Shown here: positions 6,938 through 15,137 of the stretch, piece by piece
Position numbering within the stretch: position 1 is the stretch's first letter
How the letters are laid out: each line of letters begins with the position of its first letter
NCBI GenBank assembly: GCA_913058265.1
Contig: CAJXPQ010000010.1
Coordinates: 1 to 64,000 of the forward strand
Direction of reading: 5' to 3'
Length of the DNA: 64,000 nt
Origin: an uncultured Oligoflexia bacterium
Lineage (GTDB): Bacteria > Bdellovibrionota > Bacteriovoracia > Bacteriovoracales > Bacteriovoracaceae
Program-made: the position numbers and the translations under genes
Notes under the pieces: generated by a model
Told to the model about the DNA's origin: nothing
Database searches by the model: none
Seen by the model: only the letters and a program-made list of their open reading frames with translations

Positions 6938-7636
6938 CTATTTTGAGAAATAATATCCCATTGCCCTTTTACTTTTAAAGTGAATGGGCTTTTTAGGATT
7001 TGGCTCAAAGTATTTTCTAAGACGTACAACAAAATTATCTACAGTCCTTGAGTTTACATCAAGATTATAACCAAAGGCATTCTCAAGTAAGAACTTTCGA
7101 GAAAGAACGTTTTCTTCATTCTGATAGAGGACTTTTATGAGCTTTAATTCTTGTAAGGTCAGAGTGACTTCTCCTTCCTCAGCGAGCGCCAACTGTGACT
7201 CAAAATCTACCCAGTAGGTTCCAAACTCAATACGACTAGGGAAGGTATCAACTTGTTTTTCTTCCTTACTCCAACTGGACCTTTTTAAAATTCTCTCAAC
7301 TCTTAGAAGAAACTCATTGAGATCAAACGGTTTGGCCATATAATCATCTACACCTTTCTTAAGGCATCTAATCTTGTCTTCCACAGCATCTCTGGCCGAG
7401 AGAATAAGAATAGGTAGTCTCTCATCATAAAGGCGAATGTTTTCTAATACTTTAAAACCATCAAGGCCAGGTAACATAAGATCTAATATAATTAAGTCAG
7501 GCTTATAGGACTTCCAGACTTCGATTGCCTTTAGTCCATTATGACATATTTCGACCTCATAGCTCTCGCGAGTCAGAGTCATTCTTAAGCCTTCAGCAAT
7601 ATGTTTTTCATCCTCAATAACGAGTATCTTAGTCAT
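6938..7636 (-). CDS. OmpR-family response regulator
   Basis: Two-component transcription factor. Residues 1-120 are a receiver with the acidic pair in VIEDEKH, the phospho-acceptor in LIILDLMLPGLDG (Asp about 52) and the Lys of AKPF. Residues ~135-230 are a winged-helix DNA-binding domain ending RRAMGYYFSK-like (seen as SKRAMGYYFSK). Its start overlaps the end of the sensor kinase gene by four bases (ATGA type), so the pair is translated together. The nearest gene it might control is the fatty-acid desaturase upstream on the same strand, which would suggest a membrane or cold response, but nothing in the sequence shows the target. Confidence 0.93.
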   Translation of the reverse strand: MTKILVIEDEKHIAEGLRMTLTRESYEVEICHNGLKAIEVWKSYKPDLIILDLMLPGLDGFKVLENIRLYDERLPILILSARDAVEDKIRCLKKGVDDYMAKPFDLNEFLLRVERILKRSSWSKEEKQVDTFPSRIEFGTYWVDFESQLALAEEGEVTLTLQELKLIKVLYQNEENVLSRKFLLENAFGYNLDVNSRTVDNFVVRLRKYFEPNPKKPIHFKSKRAMGYYFSK

Positions 7637-8598
7637 TGCTCATCCTTTGGTAGAGGTAGGTAGAGACAAAATGCAGAGCCTTTTCCTAGACCGCTACTAC
7701 TTACTCTAAGCTTTCCTTTATGAATTTTTACAACATTATGAGAAAGGTAGAGCCCCAGGCCACTTCCCTTCGTAGACTTCCCAACTTGGTACATTTTTTT
7801 AAACACGTTTTTAAATTCAGTTTTATCCAAACCAATTCCATTATCTTTAAATGTTGTCACAATATATTTGTCACTTTTCTCGAATGAAATTTCTAGTTTC
7901 GGATCTTCGGATTCATTATAGTTGACAGCGTTTGTGATCAGATTCATGACAACAAGCTCTATTAAGTCAGGAACAATATCAACCTCATATTTCTCAGAGG
8001 TCTCTTTGAAGGAAATATCCAGCGTCTCAAAGTAGTGAGGATTTTTGATTGGAACACTTTTTACCAGCTCGATAATATCTGCTTTTTGAAAAGAGGGTTT
8101 AAAGTTTTTATCTTCAATCTTTGCAATCTGTAAGATTTGATTAACATTTTGGTTTAAGCGTTCTGTATCGTTTAGCATATAGGTTAAGTATTGAGTCTGT
8201 TCCTCTTTACTGAGGTCATACTTTAAGAACGTGTCCAAATATAGTCTTAGGGAGGCTATAGGAGTCTTGAGCTCGTGAGTAAAGCCATTAATGAAGTTCT
8301 GTTGGAAACGGTATAGGCGGAATAGTTTTTGGTAGTAGATAAAAATTAAGGCAACACCAAATAAGGTCAATGCAACAAGAACTGAGAGAAGAACTACCAT
8401 CACCCAGGTTTGAGTGTCTTGGAACTGATCTAAATCTAGTTTATATTTTTCGACAAATTGTAAAACAGTATCATTGACTTGTAGGTAGGATCTAATAAAG
8501 AGAAATAAAGCACTACTAATAGCAACTAGTGTCCCTACAAATATGGTAACAGGATGAAAAATCCACCAGTTCTTTATAACTCCCCCTGAGCTTACTTC
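7633..8598 (-). CDS. Membrane sensor histidine kinase, start codon unclear
   Basis: Kinase partner of the downstream regulator. From the ATG at 8403, 256 residues hold one membrane helix (about 3-24), the H-box FTHELKTPIASLRL, an N-box (NLITNAVNYNE), G1 (DNGIGL) and G2 (GSGLGLYLS). The same frame stays open upstream to 8598. That extension encodes a first membrane helix (WWIFHPVTIFVGTLVAISSA and on) and a short periplasmic loop, the normal layout of a sensor. No ATG, GTG or TTG occurs in the extension before the loop. A strong RBS-like GGGGGAG sits just before ATA-AAG-AAC-TGG-TGG. The true start is thus non-canonical, or the 5' end is damaged or misread. The kinase core itself is intact. Confidence 0.8.
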   Translation of the reverse strand, partial: EVSSGGVIKNWWIFHPVTIFVGTLVAISSALFLFIRSYLQVNDTVLQFVEKYKLDLDQFQDTQTWVMVVLLSVLVALTLFGVALIFIYYQKLFRLYRFQQNFINGFTHELKTPIASLRLYLDTFLKYDLSKEEQTQYLTYMLNDTERLNQNVNQILQIAKIEDKNFKPSFQKADIIELVKSVPIKNPHYFETLDISFKETSEKYEVDIVPDLIELVVMNLITNAVNYNESEDPKLEISFEKSDKYIVTTFKDNGIGLDKTEFKNVFKKMYQVGKSTKGSGLGLYLSHNVVKIHKGKLRVSSSGLGKGSAFCLYLPLPKDEQ

Positions 8599-8626
8599 TT
8601 AGAGAATTGTATCACCCTTTTTTAGA

Positions 8627-9709
8627 TTAGGCTTTCAGTAATTCTTCTTCAGGGATAATGTCAAATTTTGAATGATTTGTGTATGAAGATGAGGTGTTTT
8701 TAAACTTTTTATAGTCTTTAAAGCTTAACATTCTTCTATTTTCAAAGTCATAAATAGCGAGGTTAAAAGTTTTTACACAGTCCCAGAGCGTTAATGTCGT
8801 AGGGTTCTGAAAGTATTCATTTTCCTCGTATGCTTTCTCTAAAAAATAGTTAGGTATACTAGAGCTTAAGTGATGAATATGGTGAAAACCAATATTACCT
8901 GAGGCCCATTGAACTATTTTTGGTAATTTTAAATTCGAGCAACCTTCCATTGCTGCAGTCTCATAGTCCCAAGCTTCTTTCTTCTCCCAATAAACATCAT
9001 CGTATTGATGCTGAACATAAAAGAAAAAGACAGCTAAACAGCTTCCAAAGTATAAAAGGAAAAATTGATAAAATAAGAAAAATTCAAGACTTGTGACACT
9101 TGATATAATTGTACCCATAAGAATAATCGCGCCGTTTGTAATCCAAACACTTTGTTTTTCTTTTGTACCATCCTCTTTTGTATAAAATCTTTGTACAAAG
9201 AAATATGTATATAAACCACCAACGAAAAATACAAATGGGGGGAAGCGGCACACTCTATAAAATGCCTTACGGCCTAAACTTGCTTTCTCATATTCTTCAA
9301 TTGTAAGTGTCCATATATCACCGATACCTCTATGCTCTAGGTTCCCTGAATGCTTGTGGTGAGTTGCATGGGCCTTGGTCCATTGCTCATAAGGAGTAAA
9401 CCAAAGAATACCGGAGATATAACCCCAAAAAGTTCTCCATTTCTTAGACTTATAAAAAGATCCGTGTCCACAGTCATGCATAAAAATAAATATTCTTCCA
9501 TAAAAGACCTGTGCTGCACCAGCAACAAGCAAACAAAGCCAAGGAGAAATATCATAAGCTGCGTAGGCGATAAACCAAAATGCCACATAAAGGGACATGG
9601 TTGAAGCAATTTGCCAGTTACTTCTTTTAGTATCTGGTCTACTATATGGACGTATTATCTGACGCCAATTTATATGTTTCTTTTCATTTAATTCAGTTGT
9701 AGATTTCAT
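8627..9709 (-). CDS. Membrane fatty-acid desaturase (delta-12/omega-type)
   Basis: Integral membrane di-iron desaturase that puts a cis double bond into acyl chains of membrane lipids. All three histidine boxes are present: HDCGH (78-82), HATHH (114-118) and HHIHH (276-280). Four to five membrane segments lie between them (about 38-58, 60-77, 155-172, 192-232). Length (360) fits the acyl-lipid desaturase family. RBS AGGAGTGAG precedes the ATG. It has its own upstream region and lies just before the two-component genes on the same strand. Electron donor and regiospecificity are not visible. Confidence 0.9.
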   Translation of the reverse strand: MKSTTELNEKKHINWRQIIRPYSRPDTKRSNWQIASTMSLYVAFWFIAYAAYDISPWLCLLVAGAAQVFYGRIFIFMHDCGHGSFYKSKKWRTFWGYISGILWFTPYEQWTKAHATHHKHSGNLEHRGIGDIWTLTIEEYEKASLGRKAFYRVCRFPPFVFFVGGLYTYFFVQRFYTKEDGTKEKQSVWITNGAIILMGTIISSVTSLEFFLFYQFFLLYFGSCLAVFFFYVQHQYDDVYWEKKEAWDYETAAMEGCSNLKLPKIVQWASGNIGFHHIHHLSSSIPNYFLEKAYEENEYFQNPTTLTLWDCVKTFNLAIYDFENRRMLSFKDYKKFKNTSSSYTNHSKFDIIPEEELLKA

Positions 9710-10099
9710 CTCTCACTCCTACAGGGGACTGTTTATCTCTATAAATATTTTAGATTATCAGATGGAGAGTTTGGTAAATTCCCCTAAGTTTTACTTAAGT
9801 TTTACACTTGAAAGTCCTAAGTAGGTGAAATTGACAAATTGATGCAATTTATTTTACGTGCTCATTCTTGATCAAATCAGTATCTTTTTGACTCCAGAGA
9901 TGTAAGAAAAGCCATTTTTAAGACTTTTAGAACCAGTATCATTTTGTCTTTATTCTGGATTAGTTAAATGTTTAAAAACAAGTTTCTCCAATGAAAAAGT
10001 ACATTTATTCATCAAGATTCACCTCAATTTCTTAGGGCCAATCTGCCAAAATATTCATTAAAAATGTAATGTTATTTTTCTTGAGTGTTTCTGTTCGCT
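9710..10099. other. 390-bp intergenic region, no gene seen
   Basis: Between the divergently placed desaturase and the small frameshifted gene. AT-rich, with short repeats of the type AAGTTTTAC (two copies near 9786-9806). A TTGACA at about 9831 could be part of a promoter, but I find no convincing -10 at the right distance. No coding or RNA gene is supported. Confidence 0.35.
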
Positions 10100-10217
10100 A
10101 TGACAAAAAATAAGGGAAAAAGCAGCAAAGAACTTTAATACGACTCAAGATAATATGCGCGAAATTATTAAAACGTTGCATGGTAAAGCACTTAAAGAAA
10201 ATGGGATTCAACTTTAA
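10100..10217 (+). pseudogene. Tiny basic-protein gene with a one-base frameshift
   Basis: From the ATG at 10100 only 12 codons are open (MTKNKGKSSKEL). If one base is skipped within GGGAAAAAGC (10114-10123), the reading continues as KAAKNFNTTQDNMREIIKTL, then HGKALKENGIQL, to the TAA at 10215-10217. This gives 39 residues of plausible, Lys-rich, helical protein. A strong rho-independent terminator follows within 30 bases, so something is transcribed rightward here. Options: a gene broken by an indel, a sequencing error in an A-run, a +1 programmed shift, or a small RNA. I do not recognise the peptide. No clear RBS precedes the ATG. Confidence 0.4.
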
Positions 10218-10243
10218 TTGGAATTCTAAGACTTAATAAATTG

Positions 10244-10270
10244 GCCCGACTTATTGTCGGGCTTTTTTTT
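10244..10270 (+). terminator. Rho-independent terminator
   Basis: Perfect 7-bp stem GCCCGAC / GTCGGGC with loop TTATT, followed by eight to nine T. It ends rightward transcription from the small gene or an RNA at about 10100. It abuts the stop codon of the convergent gene at 10270. Confidence 0.85.
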
Positions 10271-10737
10271 TACTTTATTGTAAGTGTAACTCTTAAACGA
10301 TCATAGTTCAGTGTTTCTCTTAATACACATTTACCACTTAGATAAATCGTGGGTATTTTAAATATTCTTGAAGTACCAAGACGTCCACAATTTACTTCGC
10401 CATTTTCAGTCGTGTAAATCATTTCTTTGTTTTCAAGTCTAAGGTTTGCAATCATTACTTGTTCACTAAAAACTCTTCTTGTAATTTGAGTTGGTTGACG
10501 GTCTGGGTAACAGCCAAACTCATCACATCTAGATGGTCCTGGGAATACTTCCCTTTGAATCTCGTCAACTGAGACTTTTGCATAGCCTAGACCACTTTTA
10601 GTATCAACGTAGAATTTACTCGATGTAGTATGCATTTCATAACTTGGTTGAATTCTTGTATCCAAAATAGTGATAACTTCAGCTGCTACTGCTGTGAAGC
10701 TTGTTAGTAGTAATGATAATAGAATGAACTTTTTCAT
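10270..10737 (-). CDS. Exported protein of unknown function
   Basis: 155 residues with a clear signal peptide (MKKFILLSLLLTSFTAVAAE) and a mature beta-rich domain of ~135 residues. Four Cys are visible, two close together in RCDEFGCYPD and two near the C-terminus (about residues 119 and 137), so disulphides in the periplasm or outside are likely. Not recognised. RBS GAGGAA precedes the ATG. It lies 23 bases downstream of the glutaminase-like gene on the same strand, so the two are probably cotranscribed. By position it might be an inhibitor or partner of that enzyme, but nothing in the sequence shows this. Confidence 0.75.
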   Translation of the reverse strand: MKKFILLSLLLTSFTAVAAEVITILDTRIQPSYEMHTTSSKFYVDTKSGLGYAKVSVDEIQREVFPGPSRCDEFGCYPDRQPTQITRRVFSEQVMIANLRLENKEMIYTTENGEVNCGRLGTSRIFKIPTIYLSGKCVLRETLNYDRLRVTLTIK

Positions 10738-10760
10738 TTATTCCTCTTTTTGTTAAATGT

Positions 10761-11780
10761 TTAGTATTTATATTTTTTTATTCTTTCGCTATAACTACTT
10801 CCAGCTCGCCATTTAAATTCTTTTTTAGCATCTTTAAGCTCTGAGTAATTCCATTTGTTTTGAACATAGTTTGTTTTTCCAGATTCAAAGTTTTCTTCTG
10901 TATATGTATCTAGTCTCACTGGTGAAGAGTAATTTTGGTTTGTGTATCCAAAAGCAAGAGATCTTAGATCTAGTTCATTATAGTAATACATTGGAGCGAT
11001 AGTATAAAAGCAATACGCGGTTTTGTGATTAAGATCAACTTCCGCAATAGAATTCGCCTTGTGACATTTTATATCTATAGAGTCATGCTTATCCATTCCA
11101 AAACTTTTGTATTGAGTTTGGAGTCTATCATATTGTGCTCCTCCAGCTCTCCTCATATCTCTTTCGATCATAGCTTTTCTTGCTTTCCACAGAAGCTCTC
11201 CACGTACAGTAAGTCCTTCAAGCCATTCATCGATTGATGCTGGACGCTTAGTCAGGTTCCATGCTTCATTTGGTGAGTATGGGTATTGAGCATCGTAAGC
11301 TAAAATCAGTTCTTTATCTAGTACCTGATATTCACCATTAGTAAGTTTTACTAGGGGAGCTACATGGTAGTCCCATGTTTTATTGTAACCAAGCATTTTG
11401 TAGATTCGTCCATCAATTACACCTTTTAGGCCACGCTTATTCATTTTGGCAACACCATCAATTTGGCGGTTAAACTTATTTGTATAGTGTATGAAAACTT
11501 TCGCAGATTTCACGCGGTATAGATCGGCCATATCAAAGGTCCAGATTTGAGCTCTTCTGTAACAGTCTTTACCGTCCATACTGTCATTCATATTATTCCA
11601 CATAGTCATCATTTTTGACTCAGTGACCGGAGTCATGCTGTAGCCTTCCATTGGATTCGCTGGCTGTACCATTTTATCTGGAAGTAAGACCAAAGGACTT
11701 TCTGGTATATTTCCCCCGTTCGAGAGAGCTTGCGTACTAGCAAGACAGGCCATAGCGCTGACCATCAAAAGATGCTTCAT
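10761..11780 (-). CDS. Exported protein-glutaminase-like enzyme (paralogue A)
   Basis: 339 residues with a signal peptide (cleavage after about residue 18). The core matches the papain-like protein-glutamine deamidase fold. The block KDCYRRAQIW holds the candidate nucleophile Cys73, KTWDYHVAPL the candidate His139, and YQVLDKEL the candidate Asp155; order and spacing match the Cys-His-Asp triad of secreted glutaminases such as that of Chryseobacterium. These enzymes convert protein Gln to Glu. The C-terminal ~130 residues are shared with the paralogue at 29978-31009, including YCFYTIAPMYYYNELDLRSL. Likely secreted to modify prey or environmental protein. RBS GGGGA precedes ATG; the small exported gene follows. 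Activity is inferred from motifs only. Confidence 0.72.
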   Translation of the reverse strand: MKHLLMVSAMACLASTQALSNGGNIPESPLVLLPDKMVQPANPMEGYSMTPVTESKMMTMWNNMNDSMDGKDCYRRAQIWTFDMADLYRVKSAKVFIHYTNKFNRQIDGVAKMNKRGLKGVIDGRIYKMLGYNKTWDYHVAPLVKLTNGEYQVLDKELILAYDAQYPYSPNEAWNLTKRPASIDEWLEGLTVRGELLWKARKAMIERDMRRAGGAQYDRLQTQYKSFGMDKHDSIDIKCHKANSIAEVDLNHKTAYCFYTIAPMYYYNELDLRSLAFGYTNQNYSSPVRLDTYTEENFESGKTNYVQNKWNYSELKDAKKEFKWRAGSSYSERIKKYKY

Positions 11781-11935
11781 AATATTCCCCTATTTTTAGC
11801 AATTTATACTCTTTCATATATTGCTGGGATCACCACTTAGCAATATTGAAGGTTTATACTGTAATCTTTTTAGGTGCGCACTGCGTAGTATAGTTAGTTT
11901 TCGAGGGACATTTGAGCTGTTGATTGAAATAAAAT

Positions 11936-11965
11936 AAAAAGCATGACAAGAAAGTCGGGCTTTTT
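11936..11965 (-). terminator. Terminator after the zinc-ribbon gene
   Basis: Twelve-base arms (AAAAAGCATGAC / GTCGGGCTTTTT) with two mismatches and a six-base loop, ending in a T-run on either strand. It lies seven bases beyond the stop of the minus-strand gene at 11972 and could work in both directions. Confidence 0.55.
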
Positions 11966-11971
11966 ATATGT

Positions 11972-12376
11972 CTAGACCTTTAAAGAATAACCTTTTTTCT
12001 CTAAGTATTGGGTCGTTACTGATAATTTGTTTCCAAGTCCAAGTTTGACCAATTCATCTTTGACTGAACCAAGCTCACTCTTATCAAACCAAATACCATT
12101 ACAAGTTATACAAATATCAACTTTTGTTCCAGAGTCTTGAGTTATTTTAGTCTCTACCAGTCTATTGTTTACACATCTTGGACAGGCCATTTCTGTAAGT
12201 TTTGCCTGGGTAGGCTCGGGAATATTTTTTTGATGCTCAGATATATATGTTGCGAATTCACCCTCATCTGCCCATATTCCAAGACAGCTATCATTACAAA
12301 AGTCAAAATCTACACCTTCATGTGAAAAATGAGTAAGTTTTTTGTCTGTACAACGAGGGCAGTTTAATTGAGTCAT
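11972..12376 (-). CDS. Tandem TFIIB-type zinc-ribbon protein
   Basis: 134 residues made of two zf-TFIIB-like zinc ribbons. The first has CPRC (about 6-9) with CNDSC and GIWADEGEF (about 27-40). The second has CPRC (about 65-68) with CITC and GIWFDKSEL (about 90-104). Each ribbon binds one zinc through four Cys, followed by the WxDxxEL motif typical of this family. The family is common as small single-domain proteins of unknown role; a nucleic-acid or chaperone-like function is guessed. RBS AAGGA precedes ATG. It stands alone with a terminator behind it. Confidence 0.85.
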   Translation of the reverse strand: MTQLNCPRCTDKKLTHFSHEGVDFDFCNDSCLGIWADEGEFATYISEHQKNIPEPTQAKLTEMACPRCVNNRLVETKITQDSGTKVDICITCNGIWFDKSELGSVKDELVKLGLGNKLSVTTQYLEKKGYSLKV

Positions 12377-12417
12377 AAATATCCTTTAATAATTTATATA
12401 CAACTATTATAGGAAAA

Positions 12418-12436
12418 TTCTTGTTTTAAGCAAGAA
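12418..12436 (-). terminator. Weak terminator after the broken lipoprotein gene
   Basis: Six-base stem TTCTTG / CAAGAA with loop CTTAAAA, followed on the minus strand by TTTTCC. Ten bases beyond the stop at 12446. Short stem, so moderate confidence. Confidence 0.4.
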
Positions 12437-12445
12437 GGACTTTTT

Positions 12446-13117
12446 TTAAAGAGCAACACTGAATTTACCAGGTTTTTTATCTACATTTAATGTAAAAACG
12501 AAGTCTTTTATTCCCAGGCCATTTGGGTGTTGAATAAGAATCCATTTCTTACTAACTAGACCTGGTGGTACTTGGAAATTTGTGTACAGGTGATTTTTGG
12601 GAAATAGCTTCACTCTTTCTATGTCAGTAATTGTGTCAGAGATCTTATTGAAGTCATTAATTAAGAGGGCACCTGTAGCAACAGACAAATAGAGTTTTGA
12701 ATTTGCGATATTACCTGACTGATCATTACTGCCTGCTGCAACGACCGCACCTGCTGCAATTATGCCTAAGATCATTTCTGTATTTTGTTTATCAACAGCG
12801 ATTTTATCTTGAATAGACTCTGATCATTCATTATACTTATTTCCAAGTATAACCTTTATAATTTTCTCATCGGCCAAGAGGTTAAATTTACTGATATCAA
12901 TCCAGTTGTCGCTTTTATTGCCGAAATCAATCTGGATAAAAGAGAAGTGCTTTGTACTAAGCTCTCTATTAAGTTTTGCAGTCATTTTTATTTCTTGTTT
13001 TGTATTTAATCTTGTTTGTTGTTTGTTATCACTTAAATCTTTGACCTCTTTACCTGTTTGATAACTCGCACATGAAGTTAGAATTACAATTAGCGCTAAG
13101 CCTATAATTTTAGACAT
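12446..13117 (-). pseudogene. Lipoprotein gene split by a single in-frame UGA
   Basis: Two pieces lie in the same frame: 13117-12824 (97 residues) and a second piece to 12446. Only one TGA (codon at 12824-12826) separates them. Reading through gives 223 residues: a lipoprotein signal (IVILTSCAS, lipidated Cys about 16), a charged middle, then SESIQDKIAVDKQNTEMILG and a hydrophobic Gly/Ala stretch, then a C-terminal beta region. The first piece has RBS AAGGAG; the second has none of note. UGA is a normal stop elsewhere here. So this is a nonsense mutation, a sequencing error or leaky stop. Function unknown; the hydrophobic segment may contact the membrane. Confidence 0.7.
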
Positions 13118-13204
13118 AATATTCTCCTTATTAAAGTATTAACACCTTAGTTTCTTTCTTATGAATATAATGCTTTGGTCAATTTTTTGTCAATTTAAAG
13201 TCCA

Positions 13205-14233
13205 TTAAACTTCTTTTCTTCGAACTGACCAGATAAAGCCATCATACCAAAAGTGAAGTATTGAAGTTGTGAGCCAGAATGCTCCAAAAATAGGGAGATT
13301 ATTGGTTATGTCAAAAGTAATTGATTCTGTACTGAGTCTCAATAGTGCAAGCATAAAGATTGAAGTTCCGACGATAAAGATTCCGAAAATATAACTATAA
13401 TTTAACTTAGTGAGTTTTAATTTTTTAATTATATTTTTCTTTTCCATAAACCAAATAATTGCAAAGTATTGTATCGAGTGATAAAGATTTCCGATAATGA
13501 GAGCCTCAATAATTGAGTAATTGCAAACCGTAAATATGGTGACTCCGCCAGTAAGTGTATAGATTAACACCTTGTTTGAAGATATTTTATATCCTCCTTG
13601 AACTAATTTATAATACCTATAGGTGTAAAACAGAATATAGCATATTCCAATTAGGACCATGGGAGAAACAAGCTTTGGAGCTAGCTCATAGATAATTTGT
13701 GTATAACTACCAAAAACTTCTAACTCTTTTACAAATTCATCGTGCGGAAGAATCATCATCCTAGTTATGTGTGGATAGTATTCAATAAAGAAACAGAGTC
13801 CCATATCAAGTCTGCGTCCAACGAGAGGATTATTCCCTAGTTTTGAGTCGTATATACGACCAAGCCCAAATGTTTGAAGTGCGGAGTGCATTTCATCCCA
13901 GATATATGTAATCGGAATGACGAGAAGATATAAATTATTATTAAGTGCAAGTGCTAAAAAAATTACTATTGGGATCAAGGTGAATCGGATCGGATATTTA
14001 GAATAGACTGTTTGATTAAAATGGCTTCTGACAAATACTAAAGTTACATGCATGAAAATGATAAAACTTGCGCCGCTAATAAGCCATACTGGAGTGTTTG
14101 GCGGATTTAGAAAAGATTCTCCAGGATTTCTCATTGGGACAATTGCTGCTACAAAACAAAAAGCAATAAGAGGAATATATATAAGAAATAAACGATCATA
14201 TAATTTACTTCGAATATAGTATGAATCACTCAA
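13205..14233 (-). CDS. Polytopic membrane protein with conserved-looking His residues
   Basis: 342 residues with about eight membrane helices. His residues sit at helix ends in motif-like settings: MHVTLVF, WDEMHSALQTFGLGRIYD, LYHSIQYF and LHFWYDGFIW. This pattern recalls membrane di-iron or carotenoid-cleaving (Brp/Blh-type) enzymes but I cannot place it in a family. The start is TTG at 14233 with RBS AAGGA at good spacing; no nearby ATG fits. It is the third gene of a tight operon after a kinase-like and an inositol-phosphatase-like gene (10-base gap), so it may act on the same lipid or sugar substrate. That is inference. Confidence 0.7.
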   Translation of the reverse strand: MSDSYYIRSKLYDRLFLIYIPLIAFCFVAAIVPMRNPGESFLNPPNTPVWLISGASFIIFMHVTLVFVRSHFNQTVYSKYPIRFTLIPIVIFLALALNNNLYLLVIPITYIWDEMHSALQTFGLGRIYDSKLGNNPLVGRRLDMGLCFFIEYYPHITRMMILPHDEFVKELEVFGSYTQIIYELAPKLVSPMVLIGICYILFYTYRYYKLVQGGYKISSNKVLIYTLTGGVTIFTVCNYSIIEALIIGNLYHSIQYFAIIWFMEKKNIIKKLKLTKLNYSYIFGIFIVGTSIFMLALLRLSTESITFDITNNLPIFGAFWLTTSILHFWYDGFIWSVRRKEV

Positions 14234-14243
14234 GTTTATATCC

Positions 14244-15137
14244 TTAGTTTTTTTGATCGGATTTGAAGCAGGAACTCGGTGCTATTTTTTTTGCAAAAGA
14301 CTCAGAGCTGGAGTACATAGTACCCTTATGATTCATAAATGTGGAGTCGACCCTGTTAAGGTCAAGGGGGCGGTGGTGATAGTCACTATTATATCCACCG
14401 GCTTCTGATTGTATAATAGAACTAGCTGCGAAATCCCATATGCTGCCTCCACCGTCTGATTTTTTAGGGTGTTTATAGTAAATGGCAGGTGCAAATTCAA
14501 TTGTAGAAATACCATTCATAACAGCTCCACCTAGATGGAGTAGTTTAACTTCATTGAAGCCAAGTTCTAAAGCATTTCTCTTTAAGAGATCTATTTCTGA
14601 ATCATAATTTTGTAGTATAAGAAAGCTTTGATCGTAAAGTAGAGTTAAATGATTGTTTTCCGATTTGTTTAAGTGAAACTTTGAGTCATTTTTAAAAGCT
14701 CCATTTCCTTTGATAGCGTAGTAGAGGTCTCTTGTTCTTGGATTAAATACAACTCCAATAATAGGTTCTCCCTTTTTTGATACTAAAGCAATTGACGTGC
14801 TATAACCGTCTTCATTTTTACTAAAGGATAATGTTCCATCTAGTGGGTCAATACACCAGAAGTAGTCCTTCTCTAGTCTTGAATTATCGTCAGCGCATTC
14901 TTCTGTCAGTAATCCAAGATCATACTGTTTTAATGTAGGATAAAGTATCTCTAGTATTATTGATTGTGCATCATGATCTAATTGAGTGACCACAGAAGAT
15001 GCAATATTTTCTCCAGCAACTTTGTGTTTCAATTCTAAATTTGCTCCATTTGTGTTTGCTATTATTTTTCCGGCAGCTAAAGCAGCTTTCTTTGCCTTTT
15101 GAATAAGACTAGTTAAGTCTTCAATTGTTAGATGCAT
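14244..15137 (-). CDS. Inositol-monophosphatase-family phosphatase
   Basis: Mg-dependent, Li-sensitive phosphatase superfamily (IMPase, CysQ, FBPase-like). Motifs: TEECADD (first metal site), WCIDPLDGTLSFSKN (second, the family signature) and GGSIWDFAASSIIQSEAGG (third). The start is taken at the ATG at 15137, which overlaps the upstream kinase stop by ten bases; a longer frame to 15200 would lie inside that gene. About 297 residues, usual for the family. Substrate could be inositol phosphate, PAP or a sugar phosphate. Coupled to a choline/aminoglycoside-kinase-like gene upstream and a membrane protein downstream, suggesting a small phosphorylated metabolite pathway. Confidence 0.88.
   Translation of the reverse strand: MHLTIEDLTSLIQKAKKAALAAGKIIANTNGANLELKHKVAGENIASSVVTQLDHDAQSIILEILYPTLKQYDLGLLTEECADDNSRLEKDYFWCIDPLDGTLSFSKNEDGYSTSIALVSKKGEPIIGVVFNPRTRDLYYAIKGNGAFKNDSKFHLNKSENNHLTLLYDQSFLILQNYDSEIDLLKRNALELGFNEVKLLHLGGAVMNGISTIEFAPAIYYKHPKKSDGGGSIWDFAASSIIQSEAGGYNSDYHHRPLDLNRVDSTFMNHKGTMYSSSESFAKKIAPSSCFKSDQKN

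Noticed and set aside
9710-10099. Possible RNA gene in the 390-bp gap
   Set aside because: No tRNA fold, riboswitch block or terminator at the right place is visible.
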